DNA from: Pseudohalocynthiibacter aestuariivivens
GTDB taxonomy: Bacteria > Pseudomonadota > Alphaproteobacteria > Rhodobacterales > Rhodobacteraceae
Assembly: GCF_018457175.1 (NCBI RefSeq)
Contig: NZ_JAGFNU010000002.1
Span: 62,001-126,000 of the forward strand
Length of the DNA: 64,000 nt
Reading direction: 5' to 3'
The translations under genes and the position numbers were made by a program. The notes below the pieces were generated by a model. That model worked only from the letters and a program-made list of their open reading frames with translations, searched no databases and was not told the DNA's origin. Position 1 is the first letter of the stretch, and each line of letters begins with the position of its first letter. Shown piece after piece: positions 1 through 9,100 of this stretch.

Positions 1-553
1 TGGCCCGGGCGGCTTTAGCGATACCTATAGCCTCTTCCACATAGGTCATGGTGAGTGCGGTAATCATATCGACACCAGAAGAATCGAGATAGGCGATCTG
101 GGTCGCGTGATAGTTTTCGGCTTCCTTTGCTGTCATAAAACTGTTCGGGTTGTAACCATCATCATTCGGACCAACGACGCCGTTCACAATGTAGGGAGTC
201 GTTTCAGTTTCGTTTGCGTCTCGGATTTCGTTCATTAATGTAACCGCGTCTTCGTGCGCTGCCCTAAGCGCGACATCTGAATATCCCAGTTCGTCCGCCC
301 AGCGTTTGCTTGCCCGCCACGTAGGAGTGTCGAGAATAAATCCAGTCCCATTTGTTCTGGCGATATCGCAAAATTTTGCGAAGTAACGCTTTATCGCGGC
401 GACACCTTTCTGGTCTTTCAGCAGCGTAAACGCCGCGAACAAGGGCAATTCAAACCCTTCGTTGAAAATAAGAACGGTTTCAAGTCCACCGTCAGTCAGG
501 AACCGCCGCCCATCAAGCAGCGGAAGGTTCTTTCGGTATTTTGGGGTTGTCAT
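1..553 (-). CDS. Homocysteine S-methyltransferase family protein (partial, C-terminus off the left edge)
   Basis: About 184 N-terminal residues are visible before the gene leaves the window. The protein opens MTTPKYRKNLPLLDG and then has FLTDGGLETVLIF and FELPLFAAFTLL, the usual N-terminal barrel of the homocysteine/betaine S-methyltransferase fold. A later stretch near residue 140 reads NGVVGPNDDGY. The family moves a methyl group from a donor such as S-methylmethionine or betaine to homocysteine in the cytoplasm. The zinc-binding cysteines lie in the missing C-terminal half, so catalytic competence cannot be judged. The ATG at 553 follows a clear GGAGG. The gene is divergent from a TetR regulator, which may control it. 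Family call is good; donor specificity is unknown. Confidence 0.8.
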   Translation of the reverse strand, partial: MTTPKYRKNLPLLDGRRFLTDGGLETVLIFNEGFELPLFAAFTLLKDQKGVAAIKRYFAKFCDIARTNGTGFILDTPTWRASKRWADELGYSDVALRAAHEDAVTLMNEIRDANETETTPYIVNGVVGPNDDGYNPNSFMTAKEAENYHATQIAYLDSSGVDMITALTMTYVEEAIGIAKAARA

Positions 554-704
554 TTCAGTTCCTCCGTTTTGATTGGGGGAACATCCAATTTGAGAGGCGA
601 TGAAACTAGTAGAGTTAAAGTTCTAAAAATTCAGAAAAAAATTACGTAGTTTATCAACGTGTTATGCCTTACTATACGTCCATAGATTTCCAAACCACCT
701 AAAA

Positions 705-723
705 ACTGTACTTACGGTACAGT
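705..723. promoter_or_regulatory. Probable TetR-family operator (7-bp inverted repeat)
   Basis: ACTGTAC and GTACAGT form perfect 7-bp arms around a 5-bp spacer, 18 bp before the TTG start of the TetR gene and inside the divergent intergenic region. Size and symmetry are typical of sites bound by TetR dimers. I infer autoregulation, and possibly control of the divergent methyltransferase gene. Confidence 0.55.
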
Positions 724-741
724 AAAATCGGAGCGATTACG

Positions 742-1359
742 TTGGCAAAGGGAAGTGAAACAAGAGAGAGGCTACTTGGCATCGCCGAGGTAGCTGTCCT
801 TGAAAAAGGCTTTGGAGCAACCTCAATCGACGAAATTATTGCTGCAGCTGAAATTACAAAAAGTGGCTTTTTCTATCATTTCAAAGACAAGAACCATCTC
901 GCGCGTGCCTTGTTGGTTCGGTACATCGAAAAAGAAGAATTCATACTTGATGATCTTTTCAACCGGTCGCGCGAATTGCATGACGACCCTCTGCATTCAT
1001 TCCTTATTGGTCTGAAACTTTTCGCAGAGATGATGGAAGATCTATCAAGTGGCCACCCCGGATGTCTTGTTGCGACCTATTGTTATCAGGAACGTCTGTT
1101 CGATCAGGAAATCAGGGATCTGACCCGCGAGACAACCCTTGTCTGGCGCAAACGATTTCGCGACACATTCGATGAGATCACTGAAATATACCCTGCCAGA
1201 GATAGTGTGGATCTGGATGATCTGGCTGACATGGTCTCGAACACCGTTGAGGGCGGTATCATCATGTCCAAAGCGTTGCGCGACCCGGGTGTGTTGCCGA
1301 GGCAGGTCATGTTGCTTCGCTCTTACATCAAGCTATTGTTTTCACCGACGCGCAACTGA
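742..1359 (+). CDS. TetR/AcrR family transcriptional regulator
   Basis: 205 residues, the normal TetR size. The N-terminal helix-turn-helix is plain: RERLLGIAEVAVLEKGFGATSI, then DEIIAAAEITKSGFFYHFKDK, the recognition helix ending in the YHFxxK signature at about residues 45-50. The C-terminal ligand domain (about 60-200) identifies no ligand by eye. The start is TTG at 742 with GGAG about 8 bases upstream; no better in-frame ATG exists nearby. A perfect inverted repeat lies 18 bp upstream, suggesting autoregulation. It is divergent from the homocysteine S-methyltransferase family gene, the most likely regulated neighbour. Confidence 0.88.
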   Translation: MAKGSETRERLLGIAEVAVLEKGFGATSIDEIIAAAEITKSGFFYHFKDKNHLARALLVRYIEKEEFILDDLFNRSRELHDDPLHSFLIGLKLFAEMMEDLSSGHPGCLVATYCYQERLFDQEIRDLTRETTLVWRKRFRDTFDEITEIYPARDSVDLDDLADMVSNTVEGGIIMSKALRDPGVLPRQVMLLRSYIKLLFSPTRN

Positions 1360-1426
1360 TCCGGTCAGAATCTGGCCTGAATAGCTGAGGCAAGCCGTTT
1401 CTCGGCTAAATCTGATTTAGAAAGAT

Positions 1427-1498
1427 GTTCCCGAAACAGGGAACTACAGTATTGAGGACGCCCAAACGAATACTGTTGCCATTCCGCTGTTTCGGGGA
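1427..1498. repeat. Nested inverted-repeat element between tetR and the DUF1330 gene
   Basis: Two inverted repeats are nested. The outer arms are CCCGAAACAG (1430-1439) and CTGTTTCGGG (1487-1496). The inner arms are ACAGTATT (1446-1453) and AATACTGT (1469-1476). A third small hairpin, GTTCCC/GGGAAC (1427-1432, 1439-1444), competes with the outer arm. No U-tract follows on either strand, so a simple terminator is unlikely. It sits between the convergent 3' ends of tetR and the DUF1330 gene. It could be a palindromic repeat element or mRNA 3'-end stabiliser; function unknown. Confidence 0.5.
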
Positions 1499-1548
1499 AA
1501 AGAAAGTTGTTGCAAGTAAGCTTAGACTGCCTGTTGTTTCACGTATTT

Positions 1549-1875
1549 TCAGCCAGCGGGAAGATACGGAATAGTTCCTGCAAGGTCGGTATCATCAATC
1601 ATGTGAAAATTACTTATGCTACCTGCCTGACGGGCAGAGCCATATGGCGCATAAGCGGGGTCATTTGCGAAACCCAGCAATGCGTCTTTTGTCGGAAATT
1701 CCAGAATCGCAATCAACGTTGCATCCTTGTCTTCCCCTTCCAGCGTTTCGATATTGCCGCTTCGGGACAAATATTTGCCACCGTGCTTTTCAACAAGGTC
1801 GTGAACATTGGTAACATAGTCGGACACCCAACTGTCGTCTGTTACTTTGACCTCTGCAATAAGATACACGCTCAT
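1549..1875 (-). CDS. DUF1330 domain-containing protein
   Basis: 108 residues, one dimeric alpha/beta-barrel (ferredoxin-like) domain of the DUF1330 type. It begins MSVYLIAEVKVTDDSW and carries the family features GGKYLSRSGNIETLEG (about 37-52) and ILEFPTKDALLGFANDPAYAP (about 76-96). Proteins of this family are small cytoplasmic homodimers of unproven biochemical role, often beside stress or xenobiotic regulators. The ATG at 1875 follows a GGGAG run. It is divergent from an HxlR regulator, and the shared intergenic region has a 9-bp inverted repeat, so control by that regulator is likely. Confidence 0.85.
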   Translation of the reverse strand: MSVYLIAEVKVTDDSWVSDYVTNVHDLVEKHGGKYLSRSGNIETLEGEDKDATLIAILEFPTKDALLGFANDPAYAPYGSARQAGSISNFHMIDDTDLAGTIPYLPAG

Positions 1876-1940
1876 CGTTTGTCTCCCTTTTGTTTTTTTG
1901 TTCGCTTGTTTCAGGATAGTGGAACAGTAAGCGAGCGATA

Positions 1941-1984
1941 TCTAGTTCAAAGTCTGAATCGACGAGTACAGTTTCTGAACTAGA
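1941..1984. promoter_or_regulatory. Inverted repeat in the DUF1330/HxlR divergent promoter region
   Basis: TCTAGTTCA (1941-1949) and TGAACTAGA (1976-1984) are perfect 9-bp arms separated by 26 bp, midway between two divergent start codons. The 35-bp arm-to-arm distance is a little over three helical turns, so two dimers or a looped dimer could bind on one face. HxlR regulators commonly control the divergent gene; binding here is inferred. Confidence 0.45.
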
Positions 1985-2033
1985 GCGCCTGAGTTCTCTA
2001 TTATACTCTGGTGAAAGAATGAAGGAGGCGTTG

Positions 2034-2726
2034 ATGACAAATGCTGGCTACAAGCAGTTCTGCCCGGTTGCGATGGCATCAGAGATACTTTGTACAAGGT
2101 GGACAATGGTTTTGATGCGAGAGCTTGTCGCTGGAACGACGCGGTTCAATGATCTCAGGCGCGGGGTTCCGAAAATGTCACCGTCGCTCTTGTCGACCCG
2201 CTTAAAAGAACTTGAAGTTGCAAATATTATCGTGCGCCGACCTTGCCGCGGAGAACGGGGCGTCTTTGAATATCACCTGACCGAGGCTGGCAAAGACTTG
2301 CGATCTGTTGTCGAGGCACTGGGAGTTTGGGGTCAGAAATGGGTCGAGTCATCCTTGTCTTTGAAAAACCTCGATCCTTCGCTTTTGATGTGGGACATGC
2401 GCCGCAACCTCAACCCGTCGCCTTTGCCAGATCAGCGAACAGTGGTGAAATTTCTGTATTCTGATCTTCCTTCAAGTAAACGGGATTGGTGGCTTGTTAT
2501 CGAACGCGAAGGCGACGTTGATTTATGCTGGTCTGATCCGGGGTTTGAAATCGACCTTTACGTCACCACAGACTTGAGAACGATGACCGCGATCTGGATG
2601 GGGCTTGGCACGGTGAAAAGCGAAAGTGAAAAGATAGAGCTGCTTGGTTCACGCGAAGTTGCGGAAACCATGCAAGTCTGGCTTGGCCTCAGCCCGTTTT
2701 CAAAACAAAAGAAACTGGTGGCTTGA
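2034..2726 (+). CDS. HxlR family winged-helix transcriptional regulator with C-terminal extension
   Basis: 230 residues from the ATG at 2034, which is preceded by AAGGAGG at good spacing; an ATG 15 bp earlier lies on top of that ribosome site and is unlikely. Residues 1-100 are a typical HxlR domain: FCPVAMASEILCTRWTMVLM, then FNDLRRGVPKMSPSLLSTRLKELE and the wing around YHLTEAGKDL. HxlR proteins are usually about 110-130 residues; the extra C-terminal 120 residues here resemble the sterol-carrier-like tail of some longer HxlR regulators and may sense a ligand. It is divergent from DUF1330 with an inverted repeat between them and is followed by a good terminator. Confidence 0.88.
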   Translation: MTNAGYKQFCPVAMASEILCTRWTMVLMRELVAGTTRFNDLRRGVPKMSPSLLSTRLKELEVANIIVRRPCRGERGVFEYHLTEAGKDLRSVVEALGVWGQKWVESSLSLKNLDPSLLMWDMRRNLNPSPLPDQRTVVKFLYSDLPSSKRDWWLVIEREGDVDLCWSDPGFEIDLYVTTDLRTMTAIWMGLGTVKSESEKIELLGSREVAETMQVWLGLSPFSKQKKLVA

Positions 2727-2739
2727 AGCTGTTGAGAAG

Positions 2740-2788
2740 GGCGCGGAAATAGAGGTTCTAAATGCCGTTCTTCCGCGCCTCAGTTTTT
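2740..2788 (+). terminator. Rho-independent terminator after the HxlR gene
   Basis: GGCGCGGAA (2740-2748) and TTCCGCGCC (2771-2779) form a perfect 9-bp stem, followed by CAGTTTTTG. It lies between convergent genes and may also serve the RidA operon on the other strand. Confidence 0.7.
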
Positions 2789-2795
2789 GTCTGCT

Positions 2796-3140
2796 TTAAC
2801 TGGGAATAGCCGCAGTTACGATAACTTCGACTTTCAGGCTTTCGCTTACAAGTTTCGCTTCCTCGCAGGCGCGGGCAGGCGCGTGCCCTTGTGGAACCCA
2901 AGCGTCCCAGACGGCATTCATCTCGGCTACATCCGCCATATCAGACATCCAGACAATGGCCTGAAGCATGTGTTCACGCGAGGATCCGACCTGTTCCAGC
3001 AATGCGTCTACCCGTGCAAGGCAATCCTTTGTCTGCTCGGTTACTGTCGTACCGCTCCCCACTTGCCCACAAAGATAGGCCACGTCATTGTGTATAACGA
3101 CTTTGCTCATCCGCGTGCCAGTTTCGATCCGTTTTATCAT
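2796..3140 (-). CDS. RidA family protein (imine/enamine deaminase)
   Basis: 114 residues, one RidA (YjgF/UK114) domain. Visible family features are VAYLCGQVG (about 20-28), TKDCLARVDALLEQVGSS, the Arg of GHAPARA (about 87) and the Glu of KVEVIVTAA near the C-terminus, matching the substrate-binding Arg and catalytic Glu of active RidA proteins. RidA hydrolyses reactive imines or enamines made by flavin- and PLP-dependent enzymes. It is the last gene of a minus-strand operon with a three-subunit flavin dehydrogenase, its ATG overlapping the upstream stop as TAATG. The natural inference is that it clears the imine product of that enzyme. Confidence 0.88.
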   Translation of the reverse strand: MIKRIETGTRMSKVVIHNDVAYLCGQVGSGTTVTEQTKDCLARVDALLEQVGSSREHMLQAIVWMSDMADVAEMNAVWDAWVPQGHAPARACEEAKLVSESLKVEVIVTAAIPS

Positions 3141-4543
3141 TAAATCAGTCCTTTGGTTTCGTCTGTTAAAGTTTGTTCCAGAGTGGCAAGTTCGCCCAGC
3201 GTGATTGGTTTCAAAGGTGGGCGGATGTGATATGATCCAACAGCATCAGGTGTTGTACCTGTTTCTTGGGATAGCAGTTCAGTTACAGTCAATCCACAGT
3301 AACGTCCCTGACAGGGGCCCATACCGCTACGTCCAAACGCCTTGGCCTGATTAGGCCCTGTGCATCCCAGCCGCGCGTAGGCGCGGATATCACCTGCGGT
3401 GACTTCTTCGCACCTACAAATCACGGTATCGTCGGCGGGTTTTAGGACCTGATCTGATGGCGGATATGCCCTGTCCAGAAAGGGTCGTAATGCAAGTTCA
3501 GCAGATTGCAGGCGCAGTATTGGCGCAGCCCTCTTATCGCGGTCTGCCTTTGTTATAAACCCAAGGGCAAAGGCGACGTGTAACGCGCTGATTGCGCCAG
3601 CCTGTTCAGCGGCTTTTGCGCCACCTATGCCCGCTCCGTCACCCGCAACATAAACCGTCTCAAGGCTTGAGAGGCCCCATTCGTTTGTAATGGGATGAAA
3701 GCAGCGCTGCGCTGAACTCCACGCATGCTCAAGCCGCAATGAGCGAGTCGCTTGCGTATTGGGCACAACGCCCTGATGTAGCAAAACCAAATTGCATTGA
3801 ATGCGCGTGGTTTGCCCACGATGGGTAAATGCAATCGCCCGAACTTCGGTATCACCTTCGATCTCTAGGTTCTCTGCGCCTGTAACGCGCATCACGCCTG
3901 CGCGTTTGATTTCGCTTAATAGCTTTGCGCCTTTCATCAGGTAACGCCAGCCGCGCAGTGCGTGGGGCAGGTGTCGCATGGCGTTTAGCAAATCACTTTT
4001 TGTCTGCGTCTCAATGATCGCCAGTGGAGGCTTTCCTGCGCGGATCATTTGTTGCGCGATCAGATAGATTAACGGGCCCGAACCGCAAATCACGGCGCGC
4101 TCTGCAACAAGGCCAGATTGCTTCAGCAATATTTGGGCAGCACCAGCTGTCATAACGCCAGGCAATGTCCATCCGGGGATCGGCACAGGCCGTTCCAGGG
4201 CACCCGTTGCAAGAATGACTTTTCGACCTTGGACCAGGCTGGCTTTTCCGTTTACGGAATACGCAACCGTCCCGTCTTCGCCAATTTTCCAAACTGTTGC
4301 ATCCGTAACATGGGTAATGGAAGCACTTCGCATGGCCGTCACCAGCTCCAACCCATAGGTGTAGTCTTTTCCAAGGATATCGCCGCGTGTCTCGTCAGCC
4401 TTTGCAACGTTTCGGTAAATCTGGCCTCCGGCTGCGGGTTGCTCGTCGAGCAGTAGAACAGACAGGCCGATTTCTGCAGCGGTTACTGCGGCACTCATTC
4501 CGGCTGGACCGGCACCAACGATAACCAGATCAACCTCAGTCAT
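3140..4543 (-). CDS. NAD(P)/FAD-dependent oxidoreductase with C-terminal [2Fe-2S] domain (HcnB/opine-oxidase alpha type)
   Basis: 467 residues from the ATG at 4543; a TTG two codons earlier is less likely. Residues 6-20 hold the FAD Rossmann motif VGAGPAG, a second dinucleotide fold is seen around CGSGPLIYLIAQ (about 155), and VYVAGDGAGIGGA is the second FAD contact. The C-terminal domain has Cys376-x-Cys378 and Cys411-x4-Cys416, the BFD-like [2Fe-2S] pattern. This architecture is that of HcnB, opine oxidase subunit A and D-hydroxyproline dehydrogenase alpha. The gene overlaps the small ferredoxin gene upstream and RidA downstream, so translational coupling is likely. The substrate is probably an amino acid or secondary amine; its identity is open. 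Confidence 0.85.
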   Translation of the reverse strand: MTEVDLVIVGAGPAGMSAAVTAAEIGLSVLLLDEQPAAGGQIYRNVAKADETRGDILGKDYTYGLELVTAMRSASITHVTDATVWKIGEDGTVAYSVNGKASLVQGRKVILATGALERPVPIPGWTLPGVMTAGAAQILLKQSGLVAERAVICGSGPLIYLIAQQMIRAGKPPLAIIETQTKSDLLNAMRHLPHALRGWRYLMKGAKLLSEIKRAGVMRVTGAENLEIEGDTEVRAIAFTHRGQTTRIQCNLVLLHQGVVPNTQATRSLRLEHAWSSAQRCFHPITNEWGLSSLETVYVAGDGAGIGGAKAAEQAGAISALHVAFALGFITKADRDKRAAPILRLQSAELALRPFLDRAYPPSDQVLKPADDTVICRCEEVTAGDIRAYARLGCTGPNQAKAFGRSGMGPCQGRYCGLTVTELLSQETGTTPDAVGSYHIRPPLKPITLGELATLEQTLTDETKGLI

Positions 4544-4844
4544 TTTCAAGACCCTTGTCGCGATGCGCGCGTTCTATTTTCAGACCGGAAGTCACTTCGG
4601 TCATGCAGGCTTGCCGGGTTTCGCCGTCGATTTCAACCAGACAGTCGTAGCAGGCACCCATCATGCAAAAAGGCCCGCGTGGCGCGCCTGAGACAGGCGT
4701 ATTGCGAAAATACCGCAAACCGGCTTCCAATAAGGAAGCAGCAAGATTTGCACCATCGGGCAAGATGTATTCAATACCGTCGAAGGTAACAGTTACGAGG
4801 TCATCAGAAGGGGAAATGTTATGAAATGGCGAAGCGTTGTTCAC
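4536..4844 (-). CDS. (2Fe-2S)-binding ferredoxin-like subunit (HcnA type)
   Basis: 102 residues from a GTG at 4844 that follows GGAGG; the longer reading frame would run deep into the upstream gene. Cys60, Cys65, Cys68 and Cys80 lie in CMMGACYDCLVEIDG...C, the spacing C-x4-C-x2-C-x11-C used by the small iron-sulfur subunit of HcnABC-like dehydrogenases. It should pass electrons between the two flavin subunits encoded on either side. It overlaps the upstream oxidoreductase gene by 26 bp and the downstream one by 8 bp, the tight packing expected for stoichiometric subunits. The specific metabolic role follows that of its partners. Confidence 0.85.
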   Translation of the reverse strand: MNNASPFHNISPSDDLVTVTFDGIEYILPDGANLAASLLEAGLRYFRNTPVSGAPRGPFCMMGACYDCLVEIDGETRQACMTEVTSGLKIERAHRDKGLEND

Positions 4845-5991
4845 TGAACACCTCCAGATTTGGGGCCTGATCAGACCCGTCCAGCCAAGCGGGAAGGTAA
4901 CGCGCATGTGCGGCCGCCAGCGTTATACCGCTGTGACATGTTACAAGAAATGCACCGGGCGTGGTTGAGGATTCCTGATAGATCGGAAAACCGTCGGGTG
5001 ACATTATGCGTAATGCCCCCCAGCTTCGTACAAGTTTGGCTTTCGCCAGATCCGGGTAAACTGCAACGGCGCGCGCTGCGATTGCGGATGCTGTTTCCAG
5101 CGTCACCCGATCATCGAGACCGACTTCTTCCTTGCTGTCGCCGATCTGCACACTGCCTTCGTCCACCTGGCGGATTATTCCGGACGGGCGGTTCATCATT
5201 TTCGGCAGTTTTTCCGTGATCAGCACCTGGCCCCTTTGCGGACGGATCGGAGCAGAGAAACCAAGCTGGGGTCCAAGATCCATAGCACCAAGCCCGGCAG
5301 AAAGGACAAATTTCGGAGCTGCGTAAATCGTGCCGTCTTCGGCTTCGATCTCAAAAAGATCCCGCTTTGATATGCGTTTCACCGGGACCCCGCATTTTAC
5401 GGTTCCGCCCATACGGCGCACATCGTCAGCCAGAGACTTCAAAAGCCGAAGCGGATTCAAATGCCCATCCTGATGATGAAGAATCGCGCCCGCAACGCGC
5501 GGGCCGATGTTGGGCTCTTCGCGTTTGAGTTCGTTGTGGCGCAGAACCTCAAAGGGGTAGTCACCGCCAAGCTCTTTTTTAAGGGTTTCAAATTCAGCTA
5601 CCCTTTGCTCAAGGCTTTCCTCATCAAAATAGAAGTCATAGCCTCCAGCCTGCTGAAGCGCGAGGTTGTAGCCTGTTGACTCGCCCAACTCCGCTGAAAA
5701 ATCCGCCCAAGCAGCTGCGGATTTTTGCGTCCAACGTGCATATGCGGGTTGCTTCAGGCCTTTTCCCTGAACCCAGACAAGGCCAAAGTTTCCGCGTGAC
5801 GCGCGAAAGCTACCGTCATCCCCGTCCAGCACAAGAACGCGCCGCCCCCGTTTCAGCAGCCCCCAAGCGATTGAAAGGCCGACAATGCTGCCGCCGATTA
5901 TTGCGTAGTCTGCTTCCATGGCCCCCAGGTCCGGTAAGGATGTTGTTGCCGACTCGGCGATGCGGGTTGACGCATCAAATCTATCAGACAT
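4819..5991 (-). CDS. FAD-dependent D-amino-acid-oxidase-type subunit (HcnC/opine-oxidase beta type)
   Basis: 390 residues of the DAO/glycine-oxidase fold. YAIIGGSIVGLSIAWGL (about 29-45) is the FAD Rossmann motif, RVLVLDGDD the strand ending in the ribose-binding acid, and GNFGLVWVQGKG the segment after it. The C-terminus has ITLAAAHARYLPAWLDG, equivalent to the last FAD contact. In the HcnABC/opine-oxidase family this subunit oxidises a C-N bond of the substrate amine. It is first in the minus-strand operon with the ferredoxin subunit, the FAD/2Fe-2S subunit and RidA, and is divergent from the kinase-aminotransferase fusion. The substrate cannot be named from sequence alone. Confidence 0.85.
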   Translation of the reverse strand: MSDRFDASTRIAESATTSLPDLGAMEADYAIIGGSIVGLSIAWGLLKRGRRVLVLDGDDGSFRASRGNFGLVWVQGKGLKQPAYARWTQKSAAAWADFSAELGESTGYNLALQQAGGYDFYFDEESLEQRVAEFETLKKELGGDYPFEVLRHNELKREEPNIGPRVAGAILHHQDGHLNPLRLLKSLADDVRRMGGTVKCGVPVKRISKRDLFEIEAEDGTIYAAPKFVLSAGLGAMDLGPQLGFSAPIRPQRGQVLITEKLPKMMNRPSGIIRQVDEGSVQIGDSKEEVGLDDRVTLETASAIAARAVAVYPDLAKAKLVRSWGALRIMSPDGFPIYQESSTTPGAFLVTCHSGITLAAAHARYLPAWLDGSDQAPNLEVFSEQRFAIS

Positions 5992-6182
5992 TTAACTCTT
6001 TTATTTGCATCCTTTGTCAAGGATTGCCGACATGGTGTTTGGAAGGAGGCTGATTTTTACTTGGTGCCGTTTCAGTCCTTCAGACATTCGAAACAGTCAT
6101 GAATGTTTTCATTGTATTCACTGGAAGGTTCACTCAATTAAGCATAGTCGTAGGGTATCTTACATCATTTGGATCAGAAAAG

Positions 6183-9100
6183 ATGCGCGCATACTGGCAA
6201 GATGTTTTGAAGTCTATCTATGGAATTTCAGCTGAGCTTACACGCCTGAATGGTGAATATGATCTGAACTTTTTCGCAAAAGGTGACGATGGGAAAAACC
6301 ACATTCTAAAAGTCATGCATGTGGGCTGTGACGTACAACTGGTCGATATGCAGTGCAAGGCGCTGCACCAGATCAAAAAATTTGCACCGGGTTTTCCGGC
6401 TCCCTTTCTTGTTCCGATACCTGATGGGCGGGGCTACGCATCGATGCCGGACGCGGCAGGGGTAATGCGTCATATCTGGGTGATGACTGCGCTTGATGGT
6501 GTCAGTTATGCGGATTTCAAGCCGCACTCGCTTTCATTGATAGAGTTCCTGGGCAGACAAATCGGGCTGCTGGATAAGGCGCTTGAACAGTTCGCACACC
6601 CCTATCTTGAACGGGATTTCAAATGGAACCTGACAAAGGCTGGCTGGATCAGGCCAAAGATTACGGTGCTTACAAATCCAGGCCGTAAAGCAATGGTATC
6701 TGAAGTCATTTCTGATTTTGAGGCGCTGGAACCTGAACTGGCAGCCTTACCAAAGCATGCGATTCACAATGACATTAACGACTACAATATTCTGGTGCGC
6801 GGCTCTTTGACCGGCATGCACGAAGTATCGGGATTGATAGATCTCGGCGATATGGTCACGGCACCTCGTGTTTGCGAGATTGCAATTGCAGGTGCCTATG
6901 TTGTGCTGGACCACGAGGAACCTGAAAATGCGCTTGCAGCGCTTGTCGCCGGATACCACAGCGTTCATCCGATCAGCGCTGCTGAAATAGACATGATTTA
7001 CCCACTGCTCAGAATGCGCCTGGCTGTGAGCGTTGTAAATTCGACCCTTATGGCTGAGCAGACACCGGATGACCCATATGTCACAATCTCGCAGGCCCCG
7101 GCGTGGCGGTTTCTGGAAGGGCAGAAGATCGACGCTGGGTTAATGAGGGCGAGGTTACGTTGTGCCTGCGGGTTCCCGGTGACAGATGCCGCACCTCGTA
7201 TCCATGCGTTCCTGAACGCAGAGCGCGGAAATTTTGCGCCCATCATGGGTGAGGACCTTGCAGATGCACCGATGGGCTCGCTTTCTGTTGCTGCTTCGAC
7301 CACACCGCGAAACCCGTTTGATCTGTCACCACAAGAAGCGGCACTTGTCGGGCAGGAGTTTGAAGATCAGGGACGGATATGGTTGGGTTACTATGCAGAG
7401 CCCAGATTGATCTACACGGCCGACGTGTTCCGGAAAGGACCTTGGAAGGCGTCAAACAGACGAACGGTTCACATCGCCGTGGATGCCTTTGCACCTGCTG
7501 GCAGATCCCTTCACGCGCCGATGGAGGCAACCGTTGCCGTTGTTGAGAACAGGAACATGCATCTTGACTACGGCGGTGTTGTCATACTGAGCCACAAAAC
7601 ACCGGACGGCGATATATTCTATACGCTTTATGGCCATCTGGATCCGGAAGTCACGACCACGCTTAAAATCGGTCAGACCCTGAAAAAGGGAGAAGCCTTT
7701 TGCAAACTTGGTACGCCGGCGCAAAACGGTGGCTGGTCGCCACATGTTCATTTTCAACTGGCGCTGACGACTGACGGAATGGGCGACGACTGGCCCGGGG
7801 TCGCAGACCCGGATGAACTTTATCTGTGGCAAGAACTGTGCCCAAACCCGGCTGCTTTGCTGAATATTCCAGATGCGAAAACAGCCTATCAACCGGTTGA
7901 AATGGAAACTGTCCTTGAAAAGCGGCGGGTACATTTTGGCGGGAATTTGAAGCTGAGCTACGAAAACCCGGTGATGTTTCTACGTGGTTGGCGTCATAAT
8001 CTGTTTGACGAAATGGGTCGTCCGTATCTTGATGCCTATAATAACGTCCCTCATGTCGGCCATGCGCACCCAAGGATACAGGCCGTTGCTGCTGACCAGC
8101 TAAAGAGGATGAATTCGAACACACGTTACCTGCATCCCGCGCAGACAGAATTTGCTGACAAAGTGCTCTCTAAGATGCCGGATCACCTGAGCATCTGCTT
8201 TTTCGTCAATTCAGGGTCTGAAGCAAACGAGCTTGCATTGCGCCTTGCGCGTGCGCATTCGGGTGGCAAGGATATGATAACGCCCGATCACGGCTATCAC
8301 GGCAATACGACCGGTGCGATTGACCTGTCTGCTTACAAATTCAACAAACCGGGCGGGGTAGGGCAGCAGGACTGGGTACATCTGGTTGAAGTTGCCGATG
8401 ACTACCGTGGCCGTTTTCGTCGGGATGATCCGGACCGGGCCGGGAAATATGCTGCTTTGGTTGATGACGCTCTTGATGAAATCGCGGCGCGGGGTGGCAA
8501 GCTCGCCGGATTTATCGCAGAAACCTTTCCAAGTGTTGGCGGCCAGATCATCCCACCCAAAGGGTATCTGGCAAAAGTTTACTCGAAAATTCGTGCAGCG
8601 GGCGGTGTCTGCATCGCCGACGAGGTGCAGACCGGACTTGGGCGACTTGGGGATTATTACTATGCAATTGAGCAACAATGCGCGAAACCAGACATCATTG
8701 TTTTGGGTAAGCCCATTGGAAACGGTCATCCGATTGGCGTGGTTGTGACAACGGCAGAGATCGCCAGGAGCTTTTCAAATGGCATAGAATATTTTTCGAC
8801 CTTCGGCGGCTCAACGTTATCTTGCCGCACTGGAAAAGAGGTTCTTGATATCGTTGACGATGAAGGGCTTCAGGAAAATGCGCGCCTAATGGGAGGTCGG
8901 CTTTTGGACGGCCTTCGCAGCCTTCAGAAAAAGCACAACTTAATAGGCGATGTACGTGGGTTTGGTTTGTTTGTCGGTGTCGAACTTGTTCAGGATCGCG
9001 AAAGCCTTGCGCCTGCGACGGATGCTGCGGATTACGTTCTGAACAGAATGCGCGAGCACCGCGTTCTGATTGGTACAGAAGGTCCCCACGATAACATTCT

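Noticed and set aside
6005-6235. Plus-strand frame of 76 codons before the fusion gene, near an AAGGAGG at about 6042
   Set aside because: The AAGGAGG is not spaced to any start codon of a longer coding frame, and the peptide shows no recognisable features.
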